64,000 bases of DNA, from NCBI GenBank assembly GCA_964498095.1, contig CAZCFY010000002.1, positions 165,727 through 229,726 on the forward strand. The letters run 5' to 3'. The stretch is from SG-bin7 sp964498095 (GTDB taxonomy: Bacteria > Bdellovibrionota > Bdellovibrionia > Bdellovibrionales > SG-bin7). Positions within the stretch are counted from its first letter, which is position 1, and the number at the start of each line of letters is the position of its first letter. The notes below the pieces were generated by a model. That model was given only the letters and a program-made list of their open reading frames with translations. It was not told the origin of the DNA and searched no databases. Positions 1-8,849 of the stretch are shown piece after piece. The position numbers were made by a program, and so were the translations under genes.

Positions 1-995
1 ACGAAGTTTTTATAGAACGCGGCGGAAAGTTAACCCGAACCGATACAACCTTCGCCAGTGAAGACGAGTTAGAGGTGGCTATTACCAATATCGCCGGCAG
101 TGTCCGCCGTGTCGTGGATCAAAACAATCCCCGCATGGACGCACGCTTACCCGATGGATCGCGTATTCACGTGGTACTGCCGCCGGTAGCGAGAAATGGT
201 GCTACGGTCGCCATACGCAAATTTTCGCAAACCGAAATCACCATGAAAAAATATTTGGAATTTGGCGCTATCACGCCGGATGCCGCGCAATTTTTAGCGG
301 TCTGCATGCATATAGGAAAAAACATTTTGGTCAGCGGCGGCACTGGTTCTGGTAAAACGACTCTACTCGGAATTCTTTGTAACAATATTCCTAGAGGCCA
401 AAGAGTTATCGTCATTGAGGACGCGTCGGAATTAAAAATTCACTATGAACACGTGGTTTTTTTCGAAGCTAGGATGCCGGATGCTAAAGGGCACGGCGCC
501 GTTACGATCGAAGATTTATTAAAAAGTAGTTTACGCTTGCGTCCAGACCGCATCATCGTAGGAGAAGTGCGTGGTTCCGAAGCCTATGATTTAATTCAGG
601 CGATGAATACAGGTCACAAGGGTTGTTTGGGCACTGTGCACTCCAATACGCCCGCCGATGCTTTAGTACGTTTAGAGGCATTGGCTCAGGGTGCGGGGGA
701 TAACATAAGCATCAAGGCGTTACAGACTCAAATTGCCTCCGCCGTGGATTTAGTCGTTCAGGTTTCGCGTTTGAGTGACGGCTCCAGAAAGGTAACTGAC
801 ATCACCGAAGTGCAATCTGTCGATGATAAGGGTAACTACATTACGCAAGATATTTTTCGCATGGGGCCCCTAATACGGGGCGAAGGCGGAAGACTCACCG
901 GCTCGATCCAACCAACGGGAAATGTTCCTTCCTTCATGAACGAAATAGAAGACAATAAACTTCCATTTCCACGCGCTAAATTTAAAGCGGCGTAA
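1..995 (+). CDS. cpaF: CpaF/TadA-family type II/IV secretion ATPase (5' partial)
   Basis: C-terminal part of a hexameric secretion ATPase that powers assembly of Tad/Flp-type pili at the cytoplasmic face of the inner membrane. The reading frame is open from the window edge (first full codon at base 3), so the GTG at 75 is internal and the gene starts outside. Visible: the 'ARLPDGSR' stretch typical of CpaF, Walker A 'GGTGSGKTT', Asp and His boxes around 'LRLRPDRIIVGEVRG' and 'GHKGCLGTVHSNTP'. The family is known; membership of CpaF rather than another VirB11-like branch rests on the N-terminal motif. Other tad genes would lie upstream, out of view. Confidence 0.9.
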   Translation, partial: EVFIERGGKLTRTDTTFASEDELEVAITNIAGSVRRVVDQNNPRMDARLPDGSRIHVVLPPVARNGATVAIRKFSQTEITMKKYLEFGAITPDAAQFLAVCMHIGKNILVSGGTGSGKTTLLGILCNNIPRGQRVIVIEDASELKIHYEHVVFFEARMPDAKGHGAVTIEDLLKSSLRLRPDRIIVGEVRGSEAYDLIQAMNTGHKGCLGTVHSNTPADALVRLEALAQGAGDNISIKALQTQIASAVDLVVQVSRLSDGSRKVTDITEVQSVDDKGNYITQDIFRMGPLIRGEGGRLTGSIQPTGNVPSFMNEIEDNKLPFPRAKFKAA

Positions 996-1178
996 TCTGT
1001 TAGGCTGGGCCTCATTTAAAGCTGGCTTTACTCAGTCGAGCTAGGGCTAAGACATTATATTTAATGATTTTTTATAGCATATGCTAGAAATTTGGGCGCT
1101 CGAAAAAATGGGCAGGAGCTGAGATTATCGGCATTCATATTTCTTGTAATTCCCACTAACTTTCGGCAATAACATAGA

Positions 1179-2576
1179 GTGTTTTTTAGCTGCAAAATTA
1201 CCCATTCCGCGATGGTTTACCTTCATCAACAAGGCCACGACGTTGAGCCTTTATTGGAATCTATTTCCACACCCAAAGAATTTTTAGAAGATCCTTCGTA
1301 TTGGTTGGAGGCCCCAAAGTTAGAAGAATTTTTGATGAAAGTGGAAGAACTTTTTACTGAAGGTAATAAAAGTATTGTTGCGGCAATTGGTCATGCCTGT
1401 CCCGGACTGCGCTCATGGGGGGTGCTCGACAGTGTCCTTCGCATGATGAAGGAACCTTCGGACATGTATTCGCAGCCACAAAGATTTTTATCTTATTTTA
1501 TTCAGCCGGCGCCACCCATTGGTGATCTGATCCGTAAAGGAAATTCAATTTCCTTTGCGATTCCCGTGAGCTTTGATCAATATCCTTTTACGTTTTTATA
1601 TTTGAAATCGGCCCTTGAAAGTTTACCCGCTTATGTGGAGTCAATGCCGGCGACAGTGCGCTGGAATGCCACGCGCATTGAAATTGAGTGGTCTAAGGAT
1701 CAGGGGCAACTATTTCCCGAAGAGCAAATGGAAAGGCATATCAGTCCCGACTTCATGCATTCCCTGGAAATGGTCATCGAAAAGACTCAGAAGGAACTGG
1801 AAAAAAAGAATCACGAGATTTTGTTAAAAGAACGCGAGATTAGGGAGCTCAAGGAAAAGACCGAACTTCCCGAGCCTGTAGAAAATATTTGCATCAATCC
1901 TGAGATGACGGATCAAATTATTCCCAGTCTCGTGCGTTTGCGCGGGCAAATTTTGCGCCTCTCTGATTATCTTGTGCGTTCAAAGCAAATCGTGACTCTT
2001 TTGCTTGGCCAAAACAAAACAAATAACGGTCTTAAAAAAATTCTCGAAAAAATGGACTGGGAGCTTATCGCCCGTGAATTTCCAAAAAACATAGAGGCTT
2101 CTTCTCAAGAAATTCAATATATCCGTGACATCGTAGAAAAAATGTCGTCGCAAAACGCGCCAAACCGTTTTGAAGAAGAACGCGAGTCCGTCGGACTTAA
2201 TGATCTTGTGGAAAGTGCCCTTGGCAAAATAGAAGAACAAATACCCGCGAATGTTAAAATTGAAACGCAACTGGGTTTTAATCAAAAGGTGAATGCCTAC
2301 CCAAAAGTCTTAGAAAATGCCCTTACGCAATTAATTAATTGTTCCGTCAGTTCTATTCGCGGTAACGGGCAGATTCGTATTACGACCCGCCCCGTAGGCG
2401 ATCACGCCAAACTGGAAATCTCGGAGATTGCCGGCGCGGAGTTGGTACACTCGCCGCAAATGGGTTTTAGATTGCGTGAAGCCAAAGCCATCGTGCGCCG
2501 TCATAACGGACGTTTTCGTATTTTAAGCAAGCCAGGCCAAGGGGCCGTGTTTTCTATTGATTTACCCGTCACATAA
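1179..2576 (+). CDS. Degenerate sensor histidine kinase-like protein
   Basis: A soluble 465-residue protein with no membrane segment. Residues ~1-180 look like a small-molecule-binding input domain (its opening pattern recalls the N-terminal domain of some AraC-type regulators, tentative). A charged coiled coil follows (~205-235), then a dimerisation-like helix and a GHKL ATPase-like domain (~340-465) ending in 'GQGAVFSIDLP'. At the H-box position I see 'RGQILRLSDYL' with no histidine, and the D-x-G motif is not recognisable ('SEIAGAE'), so kinase activity is doubtful. The GTG start has no strong SD; ATG at 1212 is an alternative. It ends 12 bases before eno and may be co-transcribed with it. 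Confidence 0.6.
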   Translation: MFFSCKITHSAMVYLHQQGHDVEPLLESISTPKEFLEDPSYWLEAPKLEEFLMKVEELFTEGNKSIVAAIGHACPGLRSWGVLDSVLRMMKEPSDMYSQPQRFLSYFIQPAPPIGDLIRKGNSISFAIPVSFDQYPFTFLYLKSALESLPAYVESMPATVRWNATRIEIEWSKDQGQLFPEEQMERHISPDFMHSLEMVIEKTQKELEKKNHEILLKEREIRELKEKTELPEPVENICINPEMTDQIIPSLVRLRGQILRLSDYLVRSKQIVTLLLGQNKTNNGLKKILEKMDWELIAREFPKNIEASSQEIQYIRDIVEKMSSQNAPNRFEEERESVGLNDLVESALGKIEEQIPANVKIETQLGFNQKVNAYPKVLENALTQLINCSVSSIRGNGQIRITTRPVGDHAKLEISEIAGAELVHSPQMGFRLREAKAIVRRHNGRFRILSKPGQGAVFSIDLPVT

Positions 2577-2588
2577 AGAGGAATTCCC

Positions 2589-3860
2589 ATGGAAAAAATT
2601 AAATCCGTCAGAGGCCGAGAGATTTTAGATAGCCGCGGAAACCCAACAGTTGAGGTCGAAGTAATTTTAGATAATGGGATAATGGCGCGGGCGGCAGTGC
2701 CCTCGGGGGCTTCGACAGGTACCCACGAAGCCTGTGAGCTGCGAGATGGCGATAAAAAACGTTACTTAGGTAAAGGCGTCCTAAACGCGGTAAAAAATGT
2801 GAATACAATTATTGCCGAAAAAGTGGCAGGCATGAATCCTTTCGATTTAGAAGAGATAGATTCTATTATGCTTAACGCCGACGGCACTGAAAATAAGAAA
2901 AACTTAGGCGCCAATGCCATATTGGGTGTTTCATTAGCCGTGGCGCGTGCCGGGGCTTTGGCCAAGGGTCAACCATTATATAAATATTTGCAGCCGAAAC
3001 AATCCTACCGCTTGCCGGTGCCGCTCATGAATATTCTAAACGGCGGAGCCCATGCCGATAATGGTCTTAATGTACAGGAATTTATGATCGTCCCTGTGGT
3101 CGGTAATAAGTTTTCCGAGAGTCTACGTGCGGGTGCGGAAGTATTCCATAACCTTAAAAAAATATTACAAAGTAAAAATTTAATTACCAGTGTTGGTGAC
3201 GAAGGTGGATTTGCTCCTAAACTGGCTGGTAACCGTGCGGCTTTAGAGCTTATCGCCGAAGCGGTGGGGGCCGCCGGCTACAAATTAGGTAAGGATATTT
3301 ATTTGGCATTAGACGTCGCTGCCAGCGAATTTTTTAAAGAGGGCAGTTATAAGTGGGAAGGAAAGTCCCTAAAATCCAGCGAAATGGCTGATGTTTATGC
3401 CAGCTGGTGTAAAGATTTTCCCATCGTAAGTATTGAAGATGGTTTTGCCGAGGATGATTGGGATGGCTGGATTCATTTTACCAAAGAAATGGGTAAGAAA
3501 ATTCAGATAGTCGGGGATGATCTTTTCGTCACCAATCCGAAACGGCTGGCGGAGGGTATTAAACGCCAGGCAGCCAATGCCATTTTAGTCAAAGTTAATC
3601 AAATCGGCAGTCTTTCTGAAACCATAAAAACCGTAACTTTGGCGCAAAAAAATAATTTTGCCACAGTTATGTCTCATCGCAGTGGCGAAACCGAAGATTG
3701 TATCATTTCTGATTTGGCTGTTGGTTTAGACTGCTCGCAAATAAAAACCGGAAGTCTTTGCCGCTCTGACCGTATCGCCAAATACAATCAATTGTTACGC
3801 ATCGAAGAAGAATTAGGAACAAAGGGTTCTTATTGGGGAATGGCCGCTTTTAAGGCCTAG
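2589..3860 (+). CDS. eno: Enolase
   Basis: Phosphopyruvate hydratase: converts 2-phosphoglycerate to phosphoenolpyruvate in glycolysis, and may also occur in the RNA degradosome. At 423 residues it has normal length. It opens with the family hallmark 'REILDSRGNPTVEVEV', has the substrate loop 'SGASTGTHEA', the catalytic 'GDEGGFAP' block, the metal ligands in 'SIEDGFAEDDW' and 'VGDDLFVTN', and the signature 'LVKVNQIGSLSETI' followed by 'SHRSGETED'. A GAGG ribosome site precedes the ATG. The stop codon lies in the first unit of a short tandem repeat. Confidence 0.99.
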   Translation: MEKIKSVRGREILDSRGNPTVEVEVILDNGIMARAAVPSGASTGTHEACELRDGDKKRYLGKGVLNAVKNVNTIIAEKVAGMNPFDLEEIDSIMLNADGTENKKNLGANAILGVSLAVARAGALAKGQPLYKYLQPKQSYRLPVPLMNILNGGAHADNGLNVQEFMIVPVVGNKFSESLRAGAEVFHNLKKILQSKNLITSVGDEGGFAPKLAGNRAALELIAEAVGAAGYKLGKDIYLALDVAASEFFKEGSYKWEGKSLKSSEMADVYASWCKDFPIVSIEDGFAEDDWDGWIHFTKEMGKKIQIVGDDLFVTNPKRLAEGIKRQAANAILVKVNQIGSLSETIKTVTLAQKNNFATVMSHRSGETEDCIISDLAVGLDCSQIKTGSLCRSDRIAKYNQLLRIEEELGTKGSYWGMAAFKA

Positions 3861-3904
3861 TACCTAACCACCTTTAGTATCTAACCACCTTTAGTATCTA
3901 ACCA
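3858..3904 (+). repeat. 17-bp tandem repeat at the 3' end of eno
   Basis: Two full copies (3858-3874 and 3875-3891) and a 13-base partial copy (3892-3904) of the unit TAGTATCTAACCACCTT; the first copy has one difference (C for T at unit position 6). The eno stop codon TAG forms the first three bases of unit 1. The repeat occupies most of the eno-ftsB gap. It has no hairpin and no obvious role; slipped-strand duplication is the simplest explanation. Confidence 0.9.
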
Positions 3905-3935
3905 ATAGTCGTGTAGATTTTCACTCTCAATAAGA

Positions 3936-3948
3936 TATAATTAGGGTA
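3936..3948 (+). promoter_or_regulatory. Predicted ftsB promoter -10 box with leaderless start
   Basis: A perfect TATAAT lies at 3936-3941, seven bases before the ATG at 3948, so the expected transcription start falls on the start codon. No SD is at a usable distance (an AGGG is present but almost touches the ATG). The -35 region is poor. Inference: a weak, leaderless ftsB transcript, possibly supplemented by read-through from eno. Confidence 0.5.
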
Positions 3949-4238
3949 TGCTTGTGACCCTTAATAACTGGTTAAATTCGCCCATTAAAGTCCTCTGGAT
4001 TTGTTTATCTTTTATTTTTTTAGTGCTTATTTCCGACGGCAGTGTCTTCCGTTTGTGGAATCTGCATGGAGATCACGAGCGTATCACGCATAGTATTGCC
4101 AAACTCGAAACGGATTTTCAGGTTCTCGATAATCAGTATTCAAAAGTTAATGATCCTGAATTTCTCGAGCAGCAAGCGCGCGACCGTCTCGATCTTGCCG
4201 GTGAAGACGAACTCATTTTTGTTTTTTCTGATAACTAA
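3948..4238 (+). CDS. ftsB: Cell division protein FtsB/DivIC-like
   Basis: Small bitopic septum protein of the FtsQLB complex that links divisome assembly to septal peptidoglycan synthesis. The 96 residues show a short cytosolic start, one membrane helix (~14-33, rich in Leu/Ile/Phe), a periplasmic coiled coil (~40-70, 'HERITHSIAKLETDFQ...') and the C-terminal pattern 'DPEFLEQQARDRLDLAGEDELIFVF' typical of FtsB, whose gene often follows eno. Size, topology and neighbourhood all agree. Confidence 0.85.
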   Translation: MLVTLNNWLNSPIKVLWICLSFIFLVLISDGSVFRLWNLHGDHERITHSIAKLETDFQVLDNQYSKVNDPEFLEQQARDRLDLAGEDELIFVFSDN

Positions 4239-4280
4239 TTTGGACTTGCATTTCAAATTGGGATTAGGAAATAATAATAT

Positions 4281-4496
4281 ATGGCGAATGGCAGAATAAA
4301 ATGGTTTAATCAAATAAGCGGTCACGGTTTCATCAAAGATGCCGACGGAAAAGACGTTTACGTACACTATACCGCATTTGATAAATCCCACGAAATCGCC
4401 TTGGATAGCGGCACGCCCGTGCAATTTGATCTCATTGAAACAGAGCAGGGCCCCGAAGCCTTTAATGTTGAGATCTTGAAAGATACTGGTTCCTAA
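4281..4496 (+). CDS. Cold-shock domain protein
   Basis: A 71-residue single cold-shock domain that binds single-stranded RNA/DNA and melts RNA secondary structure. The RNP1-like motif reads 'GHGFI' and the RNP2-like motif 'VYVHY', after the usual 'GRIKWFNQISGHGFI' start. The first RNP1 residues differ from the common K-G-F/Y-G-F-I (His for Phe/Tyr), so nucleic-acid affinity may differ from classical CspA. An AGGA lies about 10 bases before the ATG. It sits between ftsB and polA on the same strand. Confidence 0.92.
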   Translation: MANGRIKWFNQISGHGFIKDADGKDVYVHYTAFDKSHEIALDSGTPVQFDLIETEQGPEAFNVEILKDTGS

Positions 4497-4510
4497 GCTA
4501 GAACAACCCA

Positions 4511-7051
4511 ATGAAGAAAAAGCTTTATCTCGTGGACGTAAGTTCCATGTATTTCCGGGCTTTCTATGCGGTCCGTCCTTTACATAACTCAAAAGGTTTA
4601 CCAACCAACGCGCTTTACGGTTTTCTGTCGATGGCCGTTAAACTTTTGCGCGAAATGAAACCCGATTACTTGGCGTTTTGCTTCGACCGGCCGGAGCCTT
4701 CCTTTCGCCGGGAAATTTATTCGGAATATAAAGCTAACCGTACCGAGATGCCCGAGGATTTAGTTCCCCAAGTTCCATATATCCGCAAAATTACCGATGC
4801 GCTGGGAATTAAAGCTCTGGATAAGTCTGGCTTTGAGGCCGACGATGTTATTGGGACGTTGGCGATCGAAGCACAAAAGAATAATGTCGACGTCGTTATC
4901 GTCAGTGGAGATAAGGACTTCGCGCAACTGATTAATCCGCACGTAATAATGTATGACACTTTAAAAGACGTAAAATATGACGTACAAGGAGTCATCGAAA
5001 AGTGGGGAGTCGGTCCTGACCAGTTTATGGATTACTTGGCGTTAACCGGAGACTCCTCAGATAACATTCCCGGAGTTGACGGCATCGGACCCAAAGGGGC
5101 GCAAAAACTTTTGTCGGAATATAAATCCATCGCCGGAATTTATAATAGTATCGATGAAATTAAGAATAAGAATCTGCAGACAAAGTTAATGGCTGGCAAA
5201 GAAAGCGCGCTGCTATCTCTAAAGCTCGTTGAGATCAGTAAAGATGTGCCGCTGGAAACTCATTTACCCGATCTTAAATTAAAAGAAATACACCGCGAAG
5301 AACTATCGACGCTTCTAGATGAGTTGGAGTTTCAGTCTTTTAAGAAAAGTCTCTTGGGGACGGCACCGGCGGTGACCGCCGTTGAGGTTTCTGAGTCAAA
5401 GCCCACGGCGCCACAAGCCAGTGCCGGTGCCATCGCGGAACTTTCTCTGACACCCGAAGACATTGACCAAAAGGTAAACAGGGGCGCCACGGTTTGGGGA
5501 ATCGATACGTTGCGCGGGCTTTACTTGGGTATTGAAGACAAAGTGTTTCGCCTCGAGGGTGAACCCGCCGATTTCGGCAAAGCATTAGCGCCTAAAGAGG
5601 TTTTGTGGTGCGGGTATGATATTAAAAAATTCTGGCATGATATTAAAATCCAATCGCCACAGGCTAAAATGGATCTCATGCTCGCCGAATATTTGCTTAA
5701 AGGTGGAAAAGTGGAAGGCCTTGGCGGGCTCTGCAATGTTTATATCGGCAAAAAGTTACCCGAACTGCCGACGGGAGGAGATTTCTACTCTTGTTATTTG
5801 AGTCTCTGGCAAGCCATGTTTCCGGATCTTGAAAAGAAAAACCTCAATGGAATTTTAGAAAAAATAGATGTGCCCTTGATACCCATACTTTATGCCATGG
5901 AAAGGCGCGGAATTTTGGTGGATAAAGACGAACTTAATCAGCAGTCCGTAATTTTATCCAAAGAGCTGCGTGAACTGGAAACCGAAATTATTAAAGAGGC
6001 CGGGACATCTTTTAATTTAGCAAGTCCCAAGCAATTGGCCGACGTCTTATTTAATAAATTAAAACTGCCTCCGGTTAAAAAAACGAAAACAGGATTTTCA
6101 ACTGATAGTGATGTGCTGGAAAAGCTATCCGTAGAATACCCGATTTGTTTAAAGATCATCCAGCATCGAGAAATTGCGAAACTTAAATCGACTTACCTAG
6201 ATACTTTGCCGGCGTTGATTAACCCAGTAACGGGCCGCGTGCACACGCATTTTAATCAAGTAGGAACAACAACGGGCCGCCTTTCCAGTCATGATCCAAA
6301 TTTGCAAAACATTCCCATTCGAACGGCCCGCGGGGCCAAAGTGCGCCGCGGTTTTATTGCTGACCAAGGGAATGAACTCATCTCAAGCGACTACAGTCAA
6401 ATTGAGCTGCGGTTATTGGCGCACATTACTGGCGACGAAGGTTTGTGTTCGGCTTTTCAGGCAGATCAAGATATTCATACCGCGACAGCAAGTTCTGTCT
6501 TTAATGTTGATCTAAAGAGTGTAACCGAGGATATGCGGCGGACTGCGAAAGCGATTAATTTTGGTATCGCCTATGGGCAGGGTGCTTTTGGCTTGGCGGA
6601 TTCCCTGGGAATTAGCCGCACGGAAGGTTCCGAAATAATAAAGCAGTATTTTAACCGCTACAAAAAAGTAAAAGAATACATGACCGAAGTGGTGGAAGAG
6701 GCCAAAAAGAACGGCTACGTTGAAACCATTTTTGGCCGCCGCCGCTATTTGCCCGAACTAAAATCCTCCAACCAAGCCATTCGGAAATTTGGTGAGCGGG
6801 CGGCAATCAACGCCCCCGTGCAGGGCACGGCTTCGGATTTAGTAAAAATGGCCATGATAAAGGCTTTTAAAGGCACGCATAAAGCAGAAATGCTGCTCCA
6901 GGTGCACGACGAATTGCTGTTTGAATGTCAAAAGACAGAAGTAGAAAAAGAAAGTAGTCGTGTCCGCGATGTTATGGAATCCGTCGTGGAATTAAAGGTG
7001 CCGTTAAAGGTAAATGTATCGCACGGAAAAAACTGGGACGAAGCGCACTAA
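4511..7051 (+). CDS. polA: DNA polymerase I
   Basis: 846 residues in three regions: a 5'-3' flap nuclease (~1-290; 'DVSSMYFRAFYA', 'FEADDVIGTLA', 'GDSSDNIPGVDGIGPKGA'), a 3'-5' exonuclease fold (~315-480), and the polymerase (~490-846) with motif A 'DYSQIELR' near 626, motif B 'RRTAKAINFGIAYGQ' and motif C 'QVHDELLF' near 798. Its jobs are Okazaki-fragment maturation and repair synthesis. In the middle domain the exonuclease metal ligands look lost: the D-x-E site reads 'DTL', and the positions matching E. coli Asp424 and Asp501 are not acidic. It is therefore probably without proofreading, as in Taq-type enzymes. The stop overlaps the convergent lipoprotein gene by 4 bases. Confidence 0.98.
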   Translation: MKKKLYLVDVSSMYFRAFYAVRPLHNSKGLPTNALYGFLSMAVKLLREMKPDYLAFCFDRPEPSFRREIYSEYKANRTEMPEDLVPQVPYIRKITDALGIKALDKSGFEADDVIGTLAIEAQKNNVDVVIVSGDKDFAQLINPHVIMYDTLKDVKYDVQGVIEKWGVGPDQFMDYLALTGDSSDNIPGVDGIGPKGAQKLLSEYKSIAGIYNSIDEIKNKNLQTKLMAGKESALLSLKLVEISKDVPLETHLPDLKLKEIHREELSTLLDELEFQSFKKSLLGTAPAVTAVEVSESKPTAPQASAGAIAELSLTPEDIDQKVNRGATVWGIDTLRGLYLGIEDKVFRLEGEPADFGKALAPKEVLWCGYDIKKFWHDIKIQSPQAKMDLMLAEYLLKGGKVEGLGGLCNVYIGKKLPELPTGGDFYSCYLSLWQAMFPDLEKKNLNGILEKIDVPLIPILYAMERRGILVDKDELNQQSVILSKELRELETEIIKEAGTSFNLASPKQLADVLFNKLKLPPVKKTKTGFSTDSDVLEKLSVEYPICLKIIQHREIAKLKSTYLDTLPALINPVTGRVHTHFNQVGTTTGRLSSHDPNLQNIPIRTARGAKVRRGFIADQGNELISSDYSQIELRLLAHITGDEGLCSAFQADQDIHTATASSVFNVDLKSVTEDMRRTAKAINFGIAYGQGAFGLADSLGISRTEGSEIIKQYFNRYKKVKEYMTEVVEEAKKNGYVETIFGRRRYLPELKSSNQAIRKFGERAAINAPVQGTASDLVKMAMIKAFKGTHKAEMLLQVHDELLFECQKTEVEKESSRVRDVMESVVELKVPLKVNVSHGKNWDEAH

Positions 7052-7671
7052 AGTTTTTCCCAACCCGAAACTAGTCCGCCATCAAAATAAACATAACGTA
7101 CTTCTTGATTGAAGCCGTTTTCGGTAGAAACACTTGTCGTGTACTTCCAGCGTTCGTTGCCATACATCGGATCGCCAGCCACTTCTTTAATGTCAGGCTC
7201 GCCCCAGGATTCTTGAACCCCTTGGCGGGTCATGCCAAGGCAAATGTCGTTGTTATTGATTATGTCTTGAACGGCTTTTGGATATTCAAAAACTTCGGTG
7301 GTGATTTTGCGTCGGCGCAGCCATTCGGATTTTGCTTCATAGGAAGGTTGGGATAGAAATTCCATGCGGGCGCGGTCGTCACCAATGTAAGGACGGTATT
7401 TGTAGTAAAGGGCCTTTTCGTTTTTTGTTGGAATCTGTTTTTCTAGGCGGTTGAGTTTTATGCGCGCATCGACGAAGGGGTCTTCAATGGCTGCGGGGGA
7501 CCGGCCTAATTGGGTACGGGCGCGGTTGCGTTCTTCTTGGCGTTTTTCCCGGTAGTATTGCGCTAATTCTTCGTCGGCATCGTAGACACCGCGGCGGTTT
7601 CCAGCGCCGTCGAGCAGCGCGCAAGCCGATAGTCCAGTAACTATTAATAGAAAACTAAGAATTCGAACCAT
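7048..7671 (-). CDS. Putative lipoprotein with BamE/SmpA-like motif
   Basis: 207 residues with a type II signal peptide: basic start, hydrophobic core and lipobox 'LSAC' (Cys17). The middle is charged and probably helical. The C-terminal third has 'GMTRQGVQESWGEPD' followed by beta-rich 'ERWKYTT...EVRYVYFDGGLVSGWE', resembling the small BamE/SmpA-type fold of outer-membrane lipoproteins. That resemblance is by eye and only suggests envelope localisation; function unknown. An AAGGAG lies 8 bases before the ATG. It converges on polA with a 4-base overlap. Confidence 0.7.
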   Translation of the reverse strand: MVRILSFLLIVTGLSACALLDGAGNRRGVYDADEELAQYYREKRQEERNRARTQLGRSPAAIEDPFVDARIKLNRLEKQIPTKNEKALYYKYRPYIGDDRARMEFLSQPSYEAKSEWLRRRKITTEVFEYPKAVQDIINNNDICLGMTRQGVQESWGEPDIKEVAGDPMYGNERWKYTTSVSTENGFNQEVRYVYFDGGLVSGWEKL

Positions 7672-7761
7672 CCATTGGCTCCTTCTTAAGAATCTCTTCG
7701 GAAGTATTTTGTTAAACTGAACAAAAATGAGATAGAGTATTAAATAAGAAGGATAAATCAG

Positions 7762-8838
7762 GTGACCGAAGAGTCAGGGAATAATAACAACGAAGTTATT
7801 TCGCTGGATGGTTTAGACCAGGACACTGGCCCAGCAAAAAAAACCGAAGCGGCACCCGAGCCAGAGCCCGAAGCCGAAAAGCCACCGTCACCGGAACAGC
7901 TGGCGGAAGAGCAGTTTCAAAAGATTAAATCCGAATTGGACCGCGACCTTCCGGGTCCCACAATCTTGGAAATCTTAAGAGAAGAGGACGCAGAATTTAT
8001 CAAGGCGTTGGACCAACTGTTTACTCAGGCGGGCCAGCCAGTTCCGCAGGATTATAACTTTCACAATGACGCCGTCGGAATAATGTATGTCATGCGCAAG
8101 CTCCAGCGCTTAGTTCTAAATCCTTCGGGAGTTGTTCGGCGCCGCTGGGCGCGGCATGTGGCGGAAGTTCAGCATTTCCTAGAAAATTATAAGAAACGCT
8201 CACTTGAATATATAAAATATCTAAAGGGTGGCGGATATAAAGAAATTCTCGCCCGCGCCAAACAAAAGATCACCTATACCCAGGCGGTAATTCGCGAATT
8301 TATAAAAGCTCTTTGGCATACCCCGCGCTTAAAGAAGATTTATTTTTTGACGTTTGTCGCGAGCCTCTACCTAAGCTACTTTTTTGTAATGAGCATCTTA
8401 ACGCAAAAAAAGTTACCGACCGTTAACCTTGAGGGTGTAACAAGCTTCGAGCAAGTGGCCGACGCGGTTTATGTATTTTCGCCGGATACGCCACTGGAGC
8501 AGTTTGACAGTCCGATCCGCCATTCTGACTACACCGTTTTACTTGGTAAGGTCGTCGCGAACCTTCGGCCCACTGAGAACTCCTCGGGACAGCCTATGGG
8601 GGCTTTTCGCTTTCACTTTGAAGCATCGACCCGGGAAACAGCAATGGAACTTGTCGACCGCGAAAAAGAACTTTTGGATCTCATGCAGCGAGCGATCGAA
8701 GAAATGACGTGGGATGAGCTTAGCACCAGCGACGGTAAGGCGAGATTGAAATTAGTATTGAGAAAAAAGATTAACGAAGCTCTTAACCGGGGCCGCGTTA
8801 AAAAGGTTTTAATTGAAACGATTATTTTAAAGAACTAG
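7762..8838 (+). CDS. FliL-like single-pass membrane protein
   Basis: 358 residues: an acidic, Pro/Glu-rich cytosolic start, a charged helical section (~60-190), one membrane helix (~192-213) and a periplasmic domain. The last ~100 residues follow the FliL pattern (a stretch like 'AMELVDREKELLDLMQRAIEEMTWDELSTSDGKARLKLVLRKKINEALNRG...VLIETIIL'). FliL proteins form stomatin-like rings around stator units, so a motor-associated role is possible, but the long cytosolic part is not typical and no flagellar genes are nearby. The GTG start follows an AAGGA. Followed 11 bases later by the Cys-cluster gene, so probably an operon. Confidence 0.65.
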   Translation: MTEESGNNNNEVISLDGLDQDTGPAKKTEAAPEPEPEAEKPPSPEQLAEEQFQKIKSELDRDLPGPTILEILREEDAEFIKALDQLFTQAGQPVPQDYNFHNDAVGIMYVMRKLQRLVLNPSGVVRRRWARHVAEVQHFLENYKKRSLEYIKYLKGGGYKEILARAKQKITYTQAVIREFIKALWHTPRLKKIYFLTFVASLYLSYFFVMSILTQKKLPTVNLEGVTSFEQVADAVYVFSPDTPLEQFDSPIRHSDYTVLLGKVVANLRPTENSSGQPMGAFRFHFEASTRETAMELVDREKELLDLMQRAIEEMTWDELSTSDGKARLKLVLRKKINEALNRGRVKKVLIETIILKN

Positions 8839-8849
8839 GTGAGGATGAT

